NCBI GenBank assembly: GCA_037953745.1
Contig: JBAKBP010007140.1
Span: 1-64,000, forward strand
Source: Lithodes maja
Lineage: Eukaryota; Arthropoda; Malacostraca; Decapoda; Lithodidae
Reading direction: 5' to 3'
Length of the DNA stretch: 64,000 nucleotides
Below are positions 51,930 to 62,970 of the stretch, piece after piece (the stretch's first letter is position 1; each line of letters opens with the position of its first letter). The translations under genes and the position numbers were made by a program. The notes below the pieces were generated by a model. It was not told the DNA's origin. It saw nothing but the letters and a program-made list of their open reading frames with translations, and ran no database searches.

Positions 51930-52382
51930 TTAACCTCTGAAGTGCTGACGTATTTGAGGTTTTTCGTCACTAAAATATTCATTGTACCATTAATAGCATT
52001 AATAATTATCCATATGCGCCTATTATGGGTTGATTATAAAGGTATTAACCTGAAACAACAATAAAACGAGTGAAAACAGCGTTTGGATGGTCAAAATCGG
52101 AGATATAGCCCGCGAGTTGTATAATGTATGGGTGAGGCAAGCTACCTTCCCGCCAATTTTCCCCAAGGCCACTGCGACACAGTCGATCGATACTCTCTCT
52201 CTCTCTCTTGCACTCGATGGCCATCAGTGATGACAACACCCTGCTTGCAACTCGCTAATGCTAGCACGAAAATATACCTCAGAATAAGGGAATAATAGGG
52301 AAAATAGGTGATAACTGAGGAATAGGAGGAAAGTGGGGAAGGAGGGGAGGTAGAGGACTGAGATTTTGCATGGCCCAGGGGC

Positions 52383-52417
<35 letters not shown>

Positions 52418-52500
52418 ACAAAAATATTTTTTTTTCTATGTAAAAAGTTGATTTTTAGTTTTACTTACTCAGGAGAGTCTTCCCGCAGCTCCCGGGTTAA
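51930..52500. mobile_element. TTAA MITE, ~570 bp family, copy C
   Basis: TTAA at 51930-51933 and 52497-52500; empty site TTAA at 8954-8957 in the other LTR. Ends TTAACCTCTGAAGTGC and, inverted, TTAACCCGGGAGCTGC. Contains a ~33-base A-run at 52385-52415. Has lost the paired CTCTTAAGAG palindromes that copies A and B keep. Confidence 0.93.
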
Positions 52501-52624
52501 ACAAAAAAGATTCACAGTGAAGGCATTAAGTGATATACAGCAAGATCGGTATGAAAAGTAAAGAAAAAGAAAACCTCACAATGAGAGACAAAGAAAGCAC
52601 ATGGCCACTCACGGCATTATGCTA

Positions 52625-52856
52625 TTAACCCTCTCACGTCCTTGACGCACTTTTGAGCCTATTAGGGGTACTTTAGAGCCTTTGTTACCATCAGGGGTGT
52701 TTAGAAACCTGTTTAGTTACTTTAACCTCTGCAGTTGTCTGTGAGTTAGCTGTGGGCAGAAAACTAATTTTGGAGAGGTAATAATAAGAGTGAGAGAACT
52801 CTACTTCTTATTGCTAATCTGGCAACCTCTGCGTCATATGGTCGTGAGAGGGTTAA
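52625..52856. mobile_element. TTAA MITE, ~231 bp family, copy 2
   Basis: TTAA at 52625-52628 and 52853-52856 with CCCTCTCACG ends in inverted orientation; empty site TTAA at 9082-9085 in the other LTR. Same family as 4826-5060. Confidence 0.93.
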
Positions 52857-52906
52857 GTATATAAGTAAGGGCTTTCAATTACATTAATTACCTGATCATT
52901 GTGACA

Positions 52907-52913
52907 ATATATA

Positions 52914-52953
<40 letters not shown>
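52907..52953. repeat. (AT)n microsatellite, right half of the Gypsy target and tail of a non-LTR element
   Basis: About 45 bases of nearly pure AT, directly after the Gypsy LTR end and directly before the 3' end of the minus-strand RT sequence. Confidence 0.9.
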
Positions 52954-52958
<5 letters not shown>

Positions 52959-53541
52959 TGTGAGTGAGTGTATCGAGTGCCTGCCGCAGAGTTGAAAGAG
53001 TGACAGGGCCGTTCAGGCCAAAATGCCTGGACACACGGAGTTTGAAGCAGTTTAAGACATAGACTGATTCTGAGAGAAAGTTCCAGAGCTCAGCAGTTGA
53101 ATAGAAGAAAGACTGAAAATAACGTTTCACTCTTGGGTTTGAGAGTTGCACAAAATAGGGGTGGGATTGTGTTGCAAGACGGGTACTACGTATCCTACAT
53201 AGAGGAGCTAGGTGGTATAGGCTACACTGGGAAAGCTGTAAGGAACATTGGTTATTGTAGTAAAGATAGCATAGCAAGATAGATGCAACATTGTGGCAAA
53301 GAGAGAGATTGAAGAGAGTTGGTGAGTGGATGGGAGTTAATGATACGAAAGGCTTTCCTTTCTACTTTGTCTAGGAGTGCGGTGTGAGTATCCTCATCAC
53401 ACATGTGAACAATACTCAATACAAGGTCGCACTGTGCCCCTGTACAGAGCAAGAAGCTGTGCAGGGGTAAAGAACCCCCTGAGGCAGTTGAGCATACCCA
53501 GCTTCTGGGAGGATGCCTTAGCAAGACTGGTAATATCACGG
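52954..53541 (-). pseudogene. Non-LTR element 2, RT C-terminal part
   Basis: Minus strand from 53541: DITSLAKASSQKLGMLNCLR, LALYRGTVRPCIEYCSHV, then after a frameshift near 53430 a THTALLDKVERKAFRIIN stretch, and near the end SHPYFVQLSNPRVKRY, LWNFLS and LNCFKLRVSRHF. This is the region downstream of the RT catalytic core in a non-LTR family common in crustacean and mollusc genomes (recall). Ends in an AT microsatellite. The other parts are at 54508-54668 and 60441-60690. Confidence 0.82.
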
Positions 53542-54507
53542 TATAGTAACATAAGGAGGTAGGCTCATGCCGGTAGTATTGGAACCACGACAGTCACTTG
53601 TTTGGGCCTCCGTGATGTCACTGAATGACTCCTGTACCGTCTCCCAAGCTAAATATGGTGTTCTAACAGGATCAGTATATTGCGTTTTCCACCGAAAATG
53701 TAAAGTGACATGGATAAACATATACATATATAGTGTGACAGGACCCTAGTCTATTTGCTAAAGTTGTTATTTTTTGCATTTGAAGAATATATATACGGCT
53801 ATGAGGTAGTATATAGCCGACGTCGCTTCAAATTTTACCGCGGAAATGCGATGATATTTTTGTTGACCTAATTACCTAATATGTAGAGTAATGTCGATTG
53901 ATATCGATAATATTATTGTAGTAGGACCCAAGCTACATGTTAGTATTGTTATTTGATATATGTGTAGTTTATATGAAGAGATATTTATAAGAGTGATATT
54001 CGATTCGTCGGTCGGGAGAAAAGGTAGGCCTAAACGGATTCTCGTTTATCCCTTGCTTAACTTCCTTTAAATTCACGTAGTTTGCCTCTTGACACTCATC
54101 AACTTTCACCCAGTGATGACGTGTGACGGTGTATGAAGGCCTAGGGAATGTGGAGAGATGATTTGTATAAATATATGGCCAGCTAGAGGGAACATAGATT
54201 TCTACGAAGCGAAATGGTGGGAGTTGGGGAGAAGAATAGACGGTGGTGCCCTCTGATGGCCAGAGAGAACACTATAGCGGAGCCTATGTCAACAAACGAT
54301 GGTATACGAATATTCACTAAATATTCGCTTATAGAATAAATCAACGTTATTCCGACAACTATATCTTATATTATGACGGTACCATGGTTGAGCGTGAAGT
54401 CACAAAATAAAAATAATTAATAGAAGTCTGTTTAGTGCTTTTTAGAAGCCTTTATGTACAGTATATGAGTTCAAGAATTTGGTGCATCTACCTTCTATGT
54501 TACTATA
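53542..54507. mobile_element. TA-flanked inverted-repeat element (Tc1/mariner-like, non-autonomous)
   Basis: Ends TATAGTAACATA..GGAGGTAG and, inverted, TATAGTAACATAGAAGGTAG give an inverted repeat of about 20 bp with TA at each edge. It splits the RT sequence (54508-54668 continues it). No transposase visible in 966 bp. Confidence 0.7.
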
Positions 54508-54668
54508 CCGTGGGTAATATGGTCCTTCCAAGTGAGAGCAGAAGAAAAAGAGACACCAAGAATATTGAGAGAAGAAGAAGGATTGATTTTTGTATTATTG
54601 AAGTGTAAGGGATAGTCCTCTAGGAGTTCGGACGGGTAGTTAGATGAAGAAATTGGGTTTTGGAAGCA
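54508..54668 (-). pseudogene. Non-LTR element 2, short middle RT fragment
   Basis: Minus strand reads ASKTQFLHL, then after a stop INPSSSLNILGVSFSS and WKDHITH, the region following the YADD block in this RT family. Flanked by the piggyBac insertion (54669) and the TA-flanked element (54507). Confidence 0.75.
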
Positions 54669-54969
54669 TTAACCTCTCCGCGGCGCACAGGGGGTTTTCT
54701 ACAGGGTAAGACTGTGCGCACCTATGATGATTTGGGACCTATTGCCAATTTCGATAAAAGTACATCATCGTGTAGGGAATGTTTGCGTGCATCGGCCCAT
54801 ATATATTTGACCCCCCAAAAAATGTCTGGGGGGGGTGGGGAACGGTCCGTAGTTGAAAAATGGTGGAGCGAATGGCACCGCGCGGCTAGATTGTCATCGA
54901 GCGGCGAGATTTCCCTGCCGAATATTTACGCGCGCAGGGATAGAAGGAGAGGGAGGAGGGGGTGGGTTA

Positions 54970-55540
54970 CCGCGTATTATCACGTATATGTCCTTTTTTG
55001 AGCCCTTTTAGGCTATGTAGAGTATGTATACGTGTGTAGGCCACCCATATAACAATGAATATGCCTCATAGTGACCAAAAATTGCAATATATAAGGGAAT
55101 TATAAGAGAATTTTTAGGCGGGAATGAAGATGTGTTGGAGGTTTGGCGGCAATTTATGAGCTGAGAGTGTGGTTTACGCCATACATATCACGTATATCTT
55201 GTACGTAGAGCACTGTCATGCTAATAATACAGACTTGTAACGTATGTATACGTGCCATATATCAAAATATATACCGCATATAGACCAATTCATGCGATAT
55301 TTACGCACATTATCAATGAGTTTCTATGCGTGAACCAAGGTGTGAGTGAGTTGTGCTGGGAATGAAAGGGGAGAGGGTGTGTTACGCCATAAATATCACG
55401 TAAATCTTGTATTTAGAGCACTGTCATGCTATAATAAAGACGTGTACGTATGTAGGCGTCCATATAACAAGGAATATACCGCATATAGCCCAATTGATGC
55501 GATATTTACGCAATTGTGAATGTGTTTCTAGCAGACGGAA
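54970..55540. repeat. Degenerate ~220-bp tandem units of piggyBac element 2
   Basis: Counterpart of 38214-38790, with the same TACGCCATA, AGAGCACTGTCATG and ATATACCGCATATAG words. Confidence 0.8.
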
Positions 55541-55785
55541 GCCTGAAAGGGTTGGGTTGGGGGTGGGTGGGTGGGAGGGAGGGAGGGAGGCATGCAGGGG
55601 TGCAGGGAGGGAGTGAGTGAGTCGTGAAGAGAAGGAAGGCAGGCAGATCTCTAGATAGATAACCAGCTGTGTGACAAATTGTGAAGGCGCCCGAGGCGTA
55701 TGGATGCCTTGGGATTTTGAACCTTATGTTTTCCAGGTGTCTGGTGTTTGTTGCCACCAAGAGTTTTACAATAACATGAGTCAGG

Positions 55786-55787
<2 letters not shown>

Positions 55788-55860
<73 letters not shown>
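55788..55860. repeat. (AG)n microsatellite
   Basis: About 70 bases of uninterrupted GA/AG repeat in the segment of piggyBac element 2 that is missing from element 1. Confidence 0.95.
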
Positions 55861-55865
<5 letters not shown>

Positions 55866-56280
55866 AACTGAGACATGCGTATGTCGTACGTATAAATGGA
55901 CTTCAGAATTGCATTTTTATGCAAGCAGACATTGCATTTTTAGACACATGTGAAGTACCACAGAAACATGTAGGCCATTGACTGTAAATAAAGTACTATA
56001 TTATAGACCACAAGCGACGGTGGTCAGTAAACACAGGCAGATTGCCTTTTGCGATAAAGGGCTAAATATAGAATGGTGTCTCCTTACACTTGCGAAAGGG
56101 TAGATTTGCCACCAGAGAAACGTTTACTTATTTATTTCCAAGTAATATGCAATCTAAATGTATATTCGAGACCTACTGCAATTATTTGTATGACAGTCAT
56201 GACTATGTATAATCCAATATACGCGCGTAGGCGAGACATAAGAAAGCTGGTTGAGCAATTTTCGACACCCACACAGTTAT
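55861..56280. other. Non-coding part of piggyBac element 2 absent from element 1
   Basis: No gene or repeat recognised. In element 1 the homologous stretch is replaced by BEL element 2 and a deletion. Confidence 0.6.
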
Positions 56281-56567
56281 TATTCTTTTTTATTTACAAT
56301 ATTATACAATACAAATGTATTTGTGAAGAGTATTTTATCCATTATTGTATTTATACAAATTTTGTTCCCAGACAGAGCTGCTGTGGCTGGTGTAGCTGGG
56401 GCATAAAGGAGCGGCAAGGGTCCACCGCTTGACCGTGTGAAAATGAGTGGAGTCGCACTGAGAGGGGCAATTTTGCTGAGTGTTTTGGGCAATTTTTGAC
56501 AGAATAAAGTTATATAATTACTAATTCTTGACGGAGACAAACTTTTATAAACCTTGGCATGATATAA

Positions 56568-56613
56568 TTGATAATCCCATCAATTTACAAACGTAAATTG
56601 GTGGGATAATTCA
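56568..56613. repeat. Conserved hairpin in piggyBac element 2
   Basis: Same 21-base arms and AAAC loop as 45791-45836. Confidence 0.75.
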
Positions 56614-56666
56614 TTTTTTTTTTTTATATTGTCATTTTCGATTGTAGACACAAAGTTTTGAGTGAT

Positions 56667-56820
56667 ATTTGGTATGAGCTCCTGTGGCATGGTTGGTAAG
56701 GTCGCGGACTGGAAAACTCAAAGTGTGCTAGGGTTGTGTGATCGAATCCAGGAGGGGGTTATGGAGAAGGTTTTATATTGTCTAGAACTTTTTTTTTTTT
56801 TTTTTTTTTTTTACAAGATC
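56667..56820 (+). repeat. tRNA-derived SINE-like unit, copy 2
   Basis: A box TGGCATGGTTGG at 56685-56696 and B box core GATCGAATCC ending at 56749, followed by a longer T-run than in copy 1. Same position relative to the transposase as copy 1, so it was carried inside the piggyBac element rather than inserted twice. Confidence 0.6.
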
Positions 56821-57345
56821 ATGCCATTGTATTCAAACAATATGAAATATTCATAGAATATATCATATTGTAAGAATACAATGACATGACCTTGTTTGTT
56901 TTTTTGTTTTTTTATTGTTTTATTTTATTATCTTAGTAGGTTTTACAGGATTTGTTGAAACATATTTATTTTTGTACAATTCATTTGAGGTAAGAAAATA
57001 ATTATATACACATTACTTTGGCTAATAACAAACATATATATTGATATACTAAAAAAATAAGGCATATTACATGTAAATCTTTGAAACTTATAAACTAAAT
57101 AATGAAACATACAATTATATAATGTAAAAGCTATATCACAGGGACATCTTTGGAACTTATACATTATATATATTATGTTACATTATGAGGTAGCGTGATC
57201 AATTAGGTCAGGTCAGGTAAGGTAGGGCGCGAGTCCAGGACAGGGCTGGGCAGGGGGCGTGTCCAGGGCAGGGCACGGGGCGAGTCCAGGGCAGGGCAGG
57301 GCACGGGGCGAGTCCAGGGCAGGGCAGGGCAGGGCAGGGCGACAC

Positions 57346-60250
57346 TCAATAATTTTTGAAGGTGTGGTAGTCCCTGAAGCAGTCACCCAGGCAGAGTGGA
57401 ACTTTGCACTCGGCGCACATTGAGGTGACTCTTTTTGTGACATGGGGTTTCCTGACACTGGAGCTGCAGACAGTGCACTGCGCCTGCCTGTGACGAGTGC
57501 CAAGCATCTCGGTGTTGATGGGGGTAGTGTCTTTCGACACCCAGCTGGATACGGTCAGGAACGTGATCCCCACGCCATGCCGTACGTCTGTGAGTGGTGG
57601 TGCCATACTTCTCCAGGAGTTGGTATGAGACGTTGTACACGAACTCCCGGAATTTAAGTTTCTGGTTTGGGGCCATATCCTTTTTTACCAACCACAAGTT
57701 GTAGGCGTTGAGCATCGTGATATCAACTAGGTGGAGGAAGAGCTTGTGATACCACTTCACAGTCTTCCTCAGACACTCAACGCCTGACAGCTGACAGTCA
57801 GACTTGTCCACCAGGCGCATGTTTTTGGTGTAGTCCACTACCATGTCGGGCTTGTAGATTGTCTTCCTGGTTCGGTAGTGGATTTTGCCAGAATCCATCT
57901 GGGCACCTGTGTGGACGGTGGAAAGCAGGTGGACGTCTCGCTTATCCTTCCACTTCAGGGCTATCAGTTTCCCACACTTCTCGAGCTGCTTGAATTTCTG
58001 CCCCTTTCGTCGCCTTCTTCGCACATGCCTCTCGCGGTGTTCCTGGGCCAGGTCGTCTTCTGAAGGTGTGTCACTGGAGGAGGCATCTGTGAGAGGAATG
58101 ACATTACCTGTGAACTTTGGCATAAACTTTCTTGTCTTTCTGACAGTCCCACATGACCCCGTTTGGTTGTCATGAAGAAACTGGCAGAGAGCAGGAGAAG
58201 TATACCAGTTGTCAGTGTAGATGATGTGGCCTTTGCCCAGGTAAGGTGCCAACAATTTCCTGACGATGGCACCTGACATGCCCATGGGGTCATTGGCAGC
58301 GGCTTTCGGTATGTCAATGTCAGTGCCTGTGTACACGATCATGTCAAGCACTATTCCAGTTTCGCAGTCACACAAAACGAAGAGCTTGATTCCGAACCTA
58401 TGCCTTTTCAAGGGGATATACTGTTTGAAAACAAGACGTCCTTTGAAGAGCACGAGCGACTCATCAATCACCAAATTGAGGAAGGGGTAAAAGTATTTCC
58501 TATACCTCTCCAACAACATGGTGAACACATTCCGAACTTTCCATATCCTGTCAATCCTGTTAGGATTTTCGTTGTCTGCAAAGTGCATAAATCTTAGCAG
58601 CAACAAAAATCTGTCACGAGTCATGAACTTATTGAAAGTTGGGGTGGCGATGAGAGGGTCGTGCTTCCAATAGTGTTGCAACACATGCTTCTTGATCAGA
58701 GACATGAGGAACAACAAGGCAAAGAACGTCATAAATTCTTCCACAGTCGTATCCACCCAGCCTCGTATTCTCGCTTTTGGAGAAAGGACGTCCAATCTGC
58801 CAAACACCCACCTGTAGTAGGCGTTTGTTTGGGCAACGATGTACGTCATTACCTCCATGTCGAAAAAAGCGAGGAAGAAGTCACTTTCGTTCGCTTGATC
58901 GTCACAGGGCCAGTCGTCAGTTGTTCCTGACGTCCCAGGATTGAACTGGGGCACGTCAGGTACAAAATTGACCCCGTCAGACCAATCGAACGAAGGCAGC
59001 TCAGGGATCGGAATGTCGTCTGCGTCTGCTTCATCGTCTGAAATATCGCTTCCATGGTCGCGATACAGCACTTCATCATCATCACCCTCCTCTTCACTAG
59101 ACAGACGATGACCTTCCTCATTTTCATCACCGACGTCGGACTCACTCCCACTGTCCACTCCCAAATCCCCCCACCCTTGGTCCCGTGCTAGGGCTTCGTC
59201 GTCGAAACCTGGGCTGCCAATGTCCTGCGAATCACCATCAAACAGCAGGGCGGCATACTTTGATGGTGTCAGAGTTTTCCGGGTCACTTTTGCACGTGAG
59301 GGTGTCTTATGGACAGGGACAGCAGAGGCGGTGGCAGGGGCGGCGGCAGGGGCGGCGGCAGGGGCAGCAGTGGTGCGTGGCCTTGATGGCAAGATGATGG
59401 TGGTGCCTGTCGCCCTTCTCTCTGTTCCTTGGGCAGGGGCGGCAGGGGCGGCAGGGGCAGCAGGGGCAACAGGGGCAGCAGGGCCGGCAGGGACAGCAGG
59501 GCCAGCAGTCGCTTTCCCTCTCCCTTTCCCCTTCCCCTTCCCCTTCCCCTTCCCTGTTCCTTGGGCAGGGGCGGCAGGGGCAGCAGGGGCAGCAGGGGCA
59601 GCAGGGGCGGCAGCGGCAGCCGGGCCAGGGGCGGCGGCTGGTGGTGGTGGTGGTGGTAGGGGCACTGTGGCTGGCGTACGGGATCTCTTCCCTACGCCCG
59701 TGCCTTTCATTTGTCCTGCCCCCGCAGGTTCTGCAGCCCTAGGGCGGCCTCCTGCGTCGCTGGTACCGGTGGCAGGGGTGGCAGGGGCAGCAGGGGCGGC
59801 AGGGGCAGCCGGGCCAGGGGCGGCTGGTGGTGGTGGTGGTGGTAGGGGCACTGTGGCTGGCGTACGGGATCTCTTCCCTACGCCCGTGCCTTTAATTTTT
59901 CCTGCCCCCGCAGGTTCTGCAGCCCTAGGGCGGCCTCCTGCGTCGCTGGTACTGGTGGCAGGGGTGGCAGGGGTGGCAGTGGTGGTAGTGGTGGTGGTAG
60001 TGGTTGTTGCAGTGGCCAGGGTCGTGGTGGCAGTGTCCCGAAAGACCAATGACCTCTGTGCCATTGCCCTGCTTGCACGTGTTTTCCGTGCTTTGGGTGC
60101 TGGTGTTTCGTCCTCCGAGCTGTAGGGCATGTCGTACTGGTAGCTAGGGTCTTTGGCAGCCACCCTCTGCCTTCCACAGCGGCTAACACCACCAGAAGGA
60201 GGGCTGGTTGTGTCATCAGGGAGCGAGCGTGAGGGACGTGTGGGCTCCAT
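57346..60250 (-). pseudogene. piggyBac-family transposase of element 2, frameshifted near the C terminus
   Basis: ATG at 60250. Open for 955 codons with the same catalytic motifs as element 1 (LVIDESLVLF, IIYTDNWYTS, LVDKSDCQLS). One extra G in the G-run near 57517-57523, compared with element 1, shifts the frame so the Cys-rich finger is read out of frame; the true finger sequence is still present in another frame down to about 57349. The N-terminal low-complexity part is rearranged: a segment of roughly 50-60 residues (GRPRAAEPAGAG..KGTGVG, then a Pro run) is duplicated in tandem, while the GKGKGKG block is shorter. The DDE part is almost identical to element 1, so activity without the finger cannot be excluded. 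Confidence 0.88.
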
Positions 60251-60440
60251 GACTAGTGCGTTGTTACTGGCGCGGTGGTGCTTGCACGAGTGCGGGGCGA
60301 GCGTTTGGCGGGGTGGTGTCGAGAGTTGACATGTAGTACTATACCCACACCAATTTTCAGCCGCCTGGCTATAAACGCGCGGTTTTGGTACGCGTTCAAA
60401 AGCTCTGCTCTTAAGAGTCTCCCCGCAGTTCCAGGGTTAA

Positions 60441-60690
60441 AGGCAACAAGGTTTTCTCTGCCCAAATTGGAAATAGAAGTTAAATCAGAAGATAAGAATT
60501 GCATGGCTTCATTTAGTTTGTTTTTGAGGAATTGCTAGGTGGGGCGTTCGGGAAAACTAATAGAGTAGTGTAAGGTAGAGTCATCTGCGTATGAATGGAT
60601 GGGACTGGAGGTACAGTTGAGAAGGTAATTTTTTATGAAAATTAGAAAGAGAATGAGAGATAGGACAGAGCCCTGAAGAATATATGTATA
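60441..60690 (-). pseudogene. Non-LTR element 2, RT catalytic fragment
   Basis: Minus strand reads LQGSVLSLILFLIFI, then SYADDSTLHYS with the catalytic YADD, then SNLGRENLVAF up to the TTAA used by the piggyBac element. 5' truncated at about 60690. Confidence 0.82.
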
Positions 60691-61254
60691 TTTTCACTTC
60701 CAACTGAACTTATAACCTATTCCAGTTGTAAGTACTTGTCTAATTTGCACTGAGCCTAGTCGGGGAGGCCTGCCTTCTTTCTTTGCTTCCCTTCTTTCTT
60801 CTGTTGCCATGAGGAGCGAGGTGTTGCCATCACTAGTGCACCATACAGTGCAACACTTTCGTGGTGCTAAGTGTAATTATTTTAGTTGTTCGGCCCTTGT
60901 GGGATTGTGTTAGTTTATTATAAGTTGCACAATGATGTATCATATTTATTTGATTATTTCTGTGATGTTAATGAGAGCACAGGTGTCTAACATAATTATG
61001 TAGTCTGGCGTTGCCTGGAGCATTCCTTTCCTTTCCCGAGGCTGGCTCAATATTGCCACCTCACTCAAGAGACAGATCCCATACCGAGCATACGTGCTGC
61101 GAAGTCTGTCACAGGCTTGCTTCCTTGTTTCCTTTATTACCGCATACATTCTTTTGTTTCCTTATTGTATAGTAGTAAAGCAAGTCTGGAGTCATTTTAG
61201 CATTAAAGTTTTGTCTTAACCTTATTAGTTTGAATATAAGTTTTCTCCATTTTG
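60691..61254. other. No gene recognised
   Basis: Moderately AT-rich sequence with no repeat end, motif or long open frame that I can support. Confidence 0.5.
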
Positions 61255-62970
61255 TTAGATAGAATTACTGCATCCTTTTGGCATTCTTAGATATAAGCTT
61301 CACACCCTTCTTCTATTTTTTTTCCTTTGTTCTACTGCATTGTGAATTATTATTGTATGTGTATATTGTGTATTATTGAGGTTGATATCTACAGCGGTTT
61401 GTTGACTGGCTTAACCAGCTTTTTAACAGCCAGCACCAACCTACTGAGATATCAACCCTTGTGTATCATGTGCAAGTTTGGCACCTACTCTTGTTAGGCT
61501 ACTGCATGAAACTCATTTCCATGGTGTTTTCTACATATTATTCTCGGTTCCTGAGCGACTGGGCATGATATGGATTGTTCTAGGAGTCGAGCAGTATTTT
61601 AGTTTAGGACTTTTGCGCAGTTTAGAATAACCGAGAAGTACTCTTGACATACTAATAGCACTATCAACCCGAGTCAGATAGGCCCAGACTCTGAGACAGT
61701 AGATATTTTTTAGCGGAAGATAACTCCTTTTCCTAGAGAACCTGCGTGTCTTAGTGTTTGAATCTGATATTTAGAGCGTGTCTGTTGCAGGGTTAGTGTA
61801 CTACGGTGGACAGTGTTGGGTGCATGGCTACAGCATTGTTGACTTTTTGCTACGGCATTTCTTTTTGGACAGTGCTGTGGGCTAGGCTATTGGAGCATCT
61901 GCTTTCCCCGAGGGGAGCCCGGGGAAAGTGGATGCTCTAATAGCCTAGCCCACAGCACTGTCAAAAAGGAAATGCCGCAGCAAAAAGACACCAATGCTGT
62001 AGTTAATGCACCCAATACTTCCCACCGTACTACACTACCCTGCAACATACACGCTCTTAATATCTGACTCAAACACCAAGACACGCAGGTTCTCCAGGAA
62101 AACGGTTTATCTTCCTCTTTGCTCTATTAATCCTTTCCCTGCGGGTGACGTTCTGGAACGGATAGGCAATTTACAGCAATATCCAGGCATAAAAAGCCTG
62201 TAAAAGCCGTAGAAATAGAGTGTCAGTGGGCGGGAGCGTGAGGGACCTCCGTCCGACCCTCAGAGCAGCCAGCCGCTCACTGAGGGAGACTGTGGTCTCG
62301 TGCGGGTGTCTCGACAGTGTTGCCGAGCGAGCGAGTGCTAATAATTAGCGAGTTTTCCCGAATGTCTATGTCAACGCTGCAGGTGAACCCTGCCACCTAC
62401 GAAGCTCGTTCTGGTGTCATTTTGAAGGTATATTCGCCTAGTTTTCGGCAGAATACAGTTAATTTAATGCAGATACTTGATTAATAATTCAGGAGTGCCT
62501 GAATATGCCCTAAATAGTGCAAATAACCCCGCAGATAAAGGGTTAAAGCAGTAGTACAAGGAGACACAAAAATATCTACTGTCCCCGAGTCTGGTTGATA
62601 GTGCTGGTAGTATTGCGAGAGAACTTCTAAGGTTATTCTAAACTGCACAAAACAATTGTGACAAAAATGCTGCTAGACTCCCAGAACAATTCATATCATG
62701 CCCAATCGCTTAGGAATTAGGAATAATATGAAGCAAAAACATGGGGAAAGTCTAATGCACTATCCTAACACATGAAACACAATAGTTGGTATTCCAGTAG
62801 GTTGGGGGCAGGCTACCAAGAGCAAACCAGCAAACCACTGTGAATACCAACTTCAATAATAAAGAATAAATACATATCTCAATAATAAGCTATGCAGTAG
62901 AATAAAGGAAACTAAATGGAAGAAGAAAGGTGTGAAGCATATATCTTAGATGCCAAGCGGCTGCAGGACT
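61255..62970. repeat. Long imperfect palindrome (inverted duplication, arms ~650 bp)
   Basis: Sequence from about 61255 to 61912 recurs inverted from about 61918 to 62970, with a centre near 61915 (GCATC.GCTTTCCCCG around AGGGGAGC). Inner arms match closely (CTAGGCTATTGGAGCAT versus ATGCTCTAATAGCCTAG; GCACTGTC; CAGGTTCTC); outer arms are more diverged, but GGCAT.CT.AGATATA.GCTTCACACC matches the far end. The right arm is interrupted by a TTAA MITE (62127-62546) and ends at the next transposon (62974). No ORF was found. Confidence 0.85.
62127..62546. mobile_element. TTAA MITE in the right arm of the palindrome
   Basis: TTAA at 62127-62130 and 62543-62546, inverted ends TTAATCCTTTCCCTGCGGG and TTAACCCTTTATCTGCGGG. 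The left palindrome arm lacks this ~420-bp segment, which supports insertion. No coding sequence. Confidence 0.82.

Larger units (their letters stand above)
4687..52906 (-). mobile_element. Minus-strand Ty3/Gypsy element (Gmr1-like), full span with nested insertions
   Basis: Both LTRs end in TGT...ACA (plus-strand view TGTTACGGATCTGG...ATTGTGACA). They are at 4687-9135 and 36621-52906, about 1.6 kb each once insertions are removed. A primer-binding site lies next to the second LTR and a purine-rich tract next to the first, giving minus orientation. Flanks are AT repeats on both sides, consistent with an ATAT duplication but ambiguous in a microsatellite. The internal order, read on the minus strand, is gag, protease, integrase, RT, RNase H. 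All coding parts carry frameshifts or insertions, so this is an old dead copy that served as landing ground for later elements. Confidence 0.88.
36621..52906 (-). repeat. 5' LTR of the minus Gypsy (with large insertions)
   Basis: LTR pieces at 36621-37136, 50870-51929, 52501-52624 and 52857-52906 match the 3' LTR in order. Insertions: hAT-type element (37137-50861), MITE C (51930-52500) and the 231-bp MITE copy 2 (52625-52856). Holds empty sites for the insertions of the other LTR at 36762-36765 (TTAA) and 51652-51654 (TAA). About 160 bp near 51315-51475 is absent from the other LTR. Confidence 0.88.
54669..60440 (-). mobile_element. piggyBac element 2
   Basis: TTAA at 54669-54672 and 60437-60440, inserted in the non-LTR RT; conserved RT residues resume on both sides. 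Left end TTAACCTCTCCGCGGCGC as in element 1; right end (inverted) TTAACCCTGGAACTGC with one CTCTTAAGAG palindrome, the segment between the two palindromes having been lost. Over 90% similar to element 1 by eye. Contains an (AG)n tract and about 660 bp absent from element 1. Confidence 0.92.
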
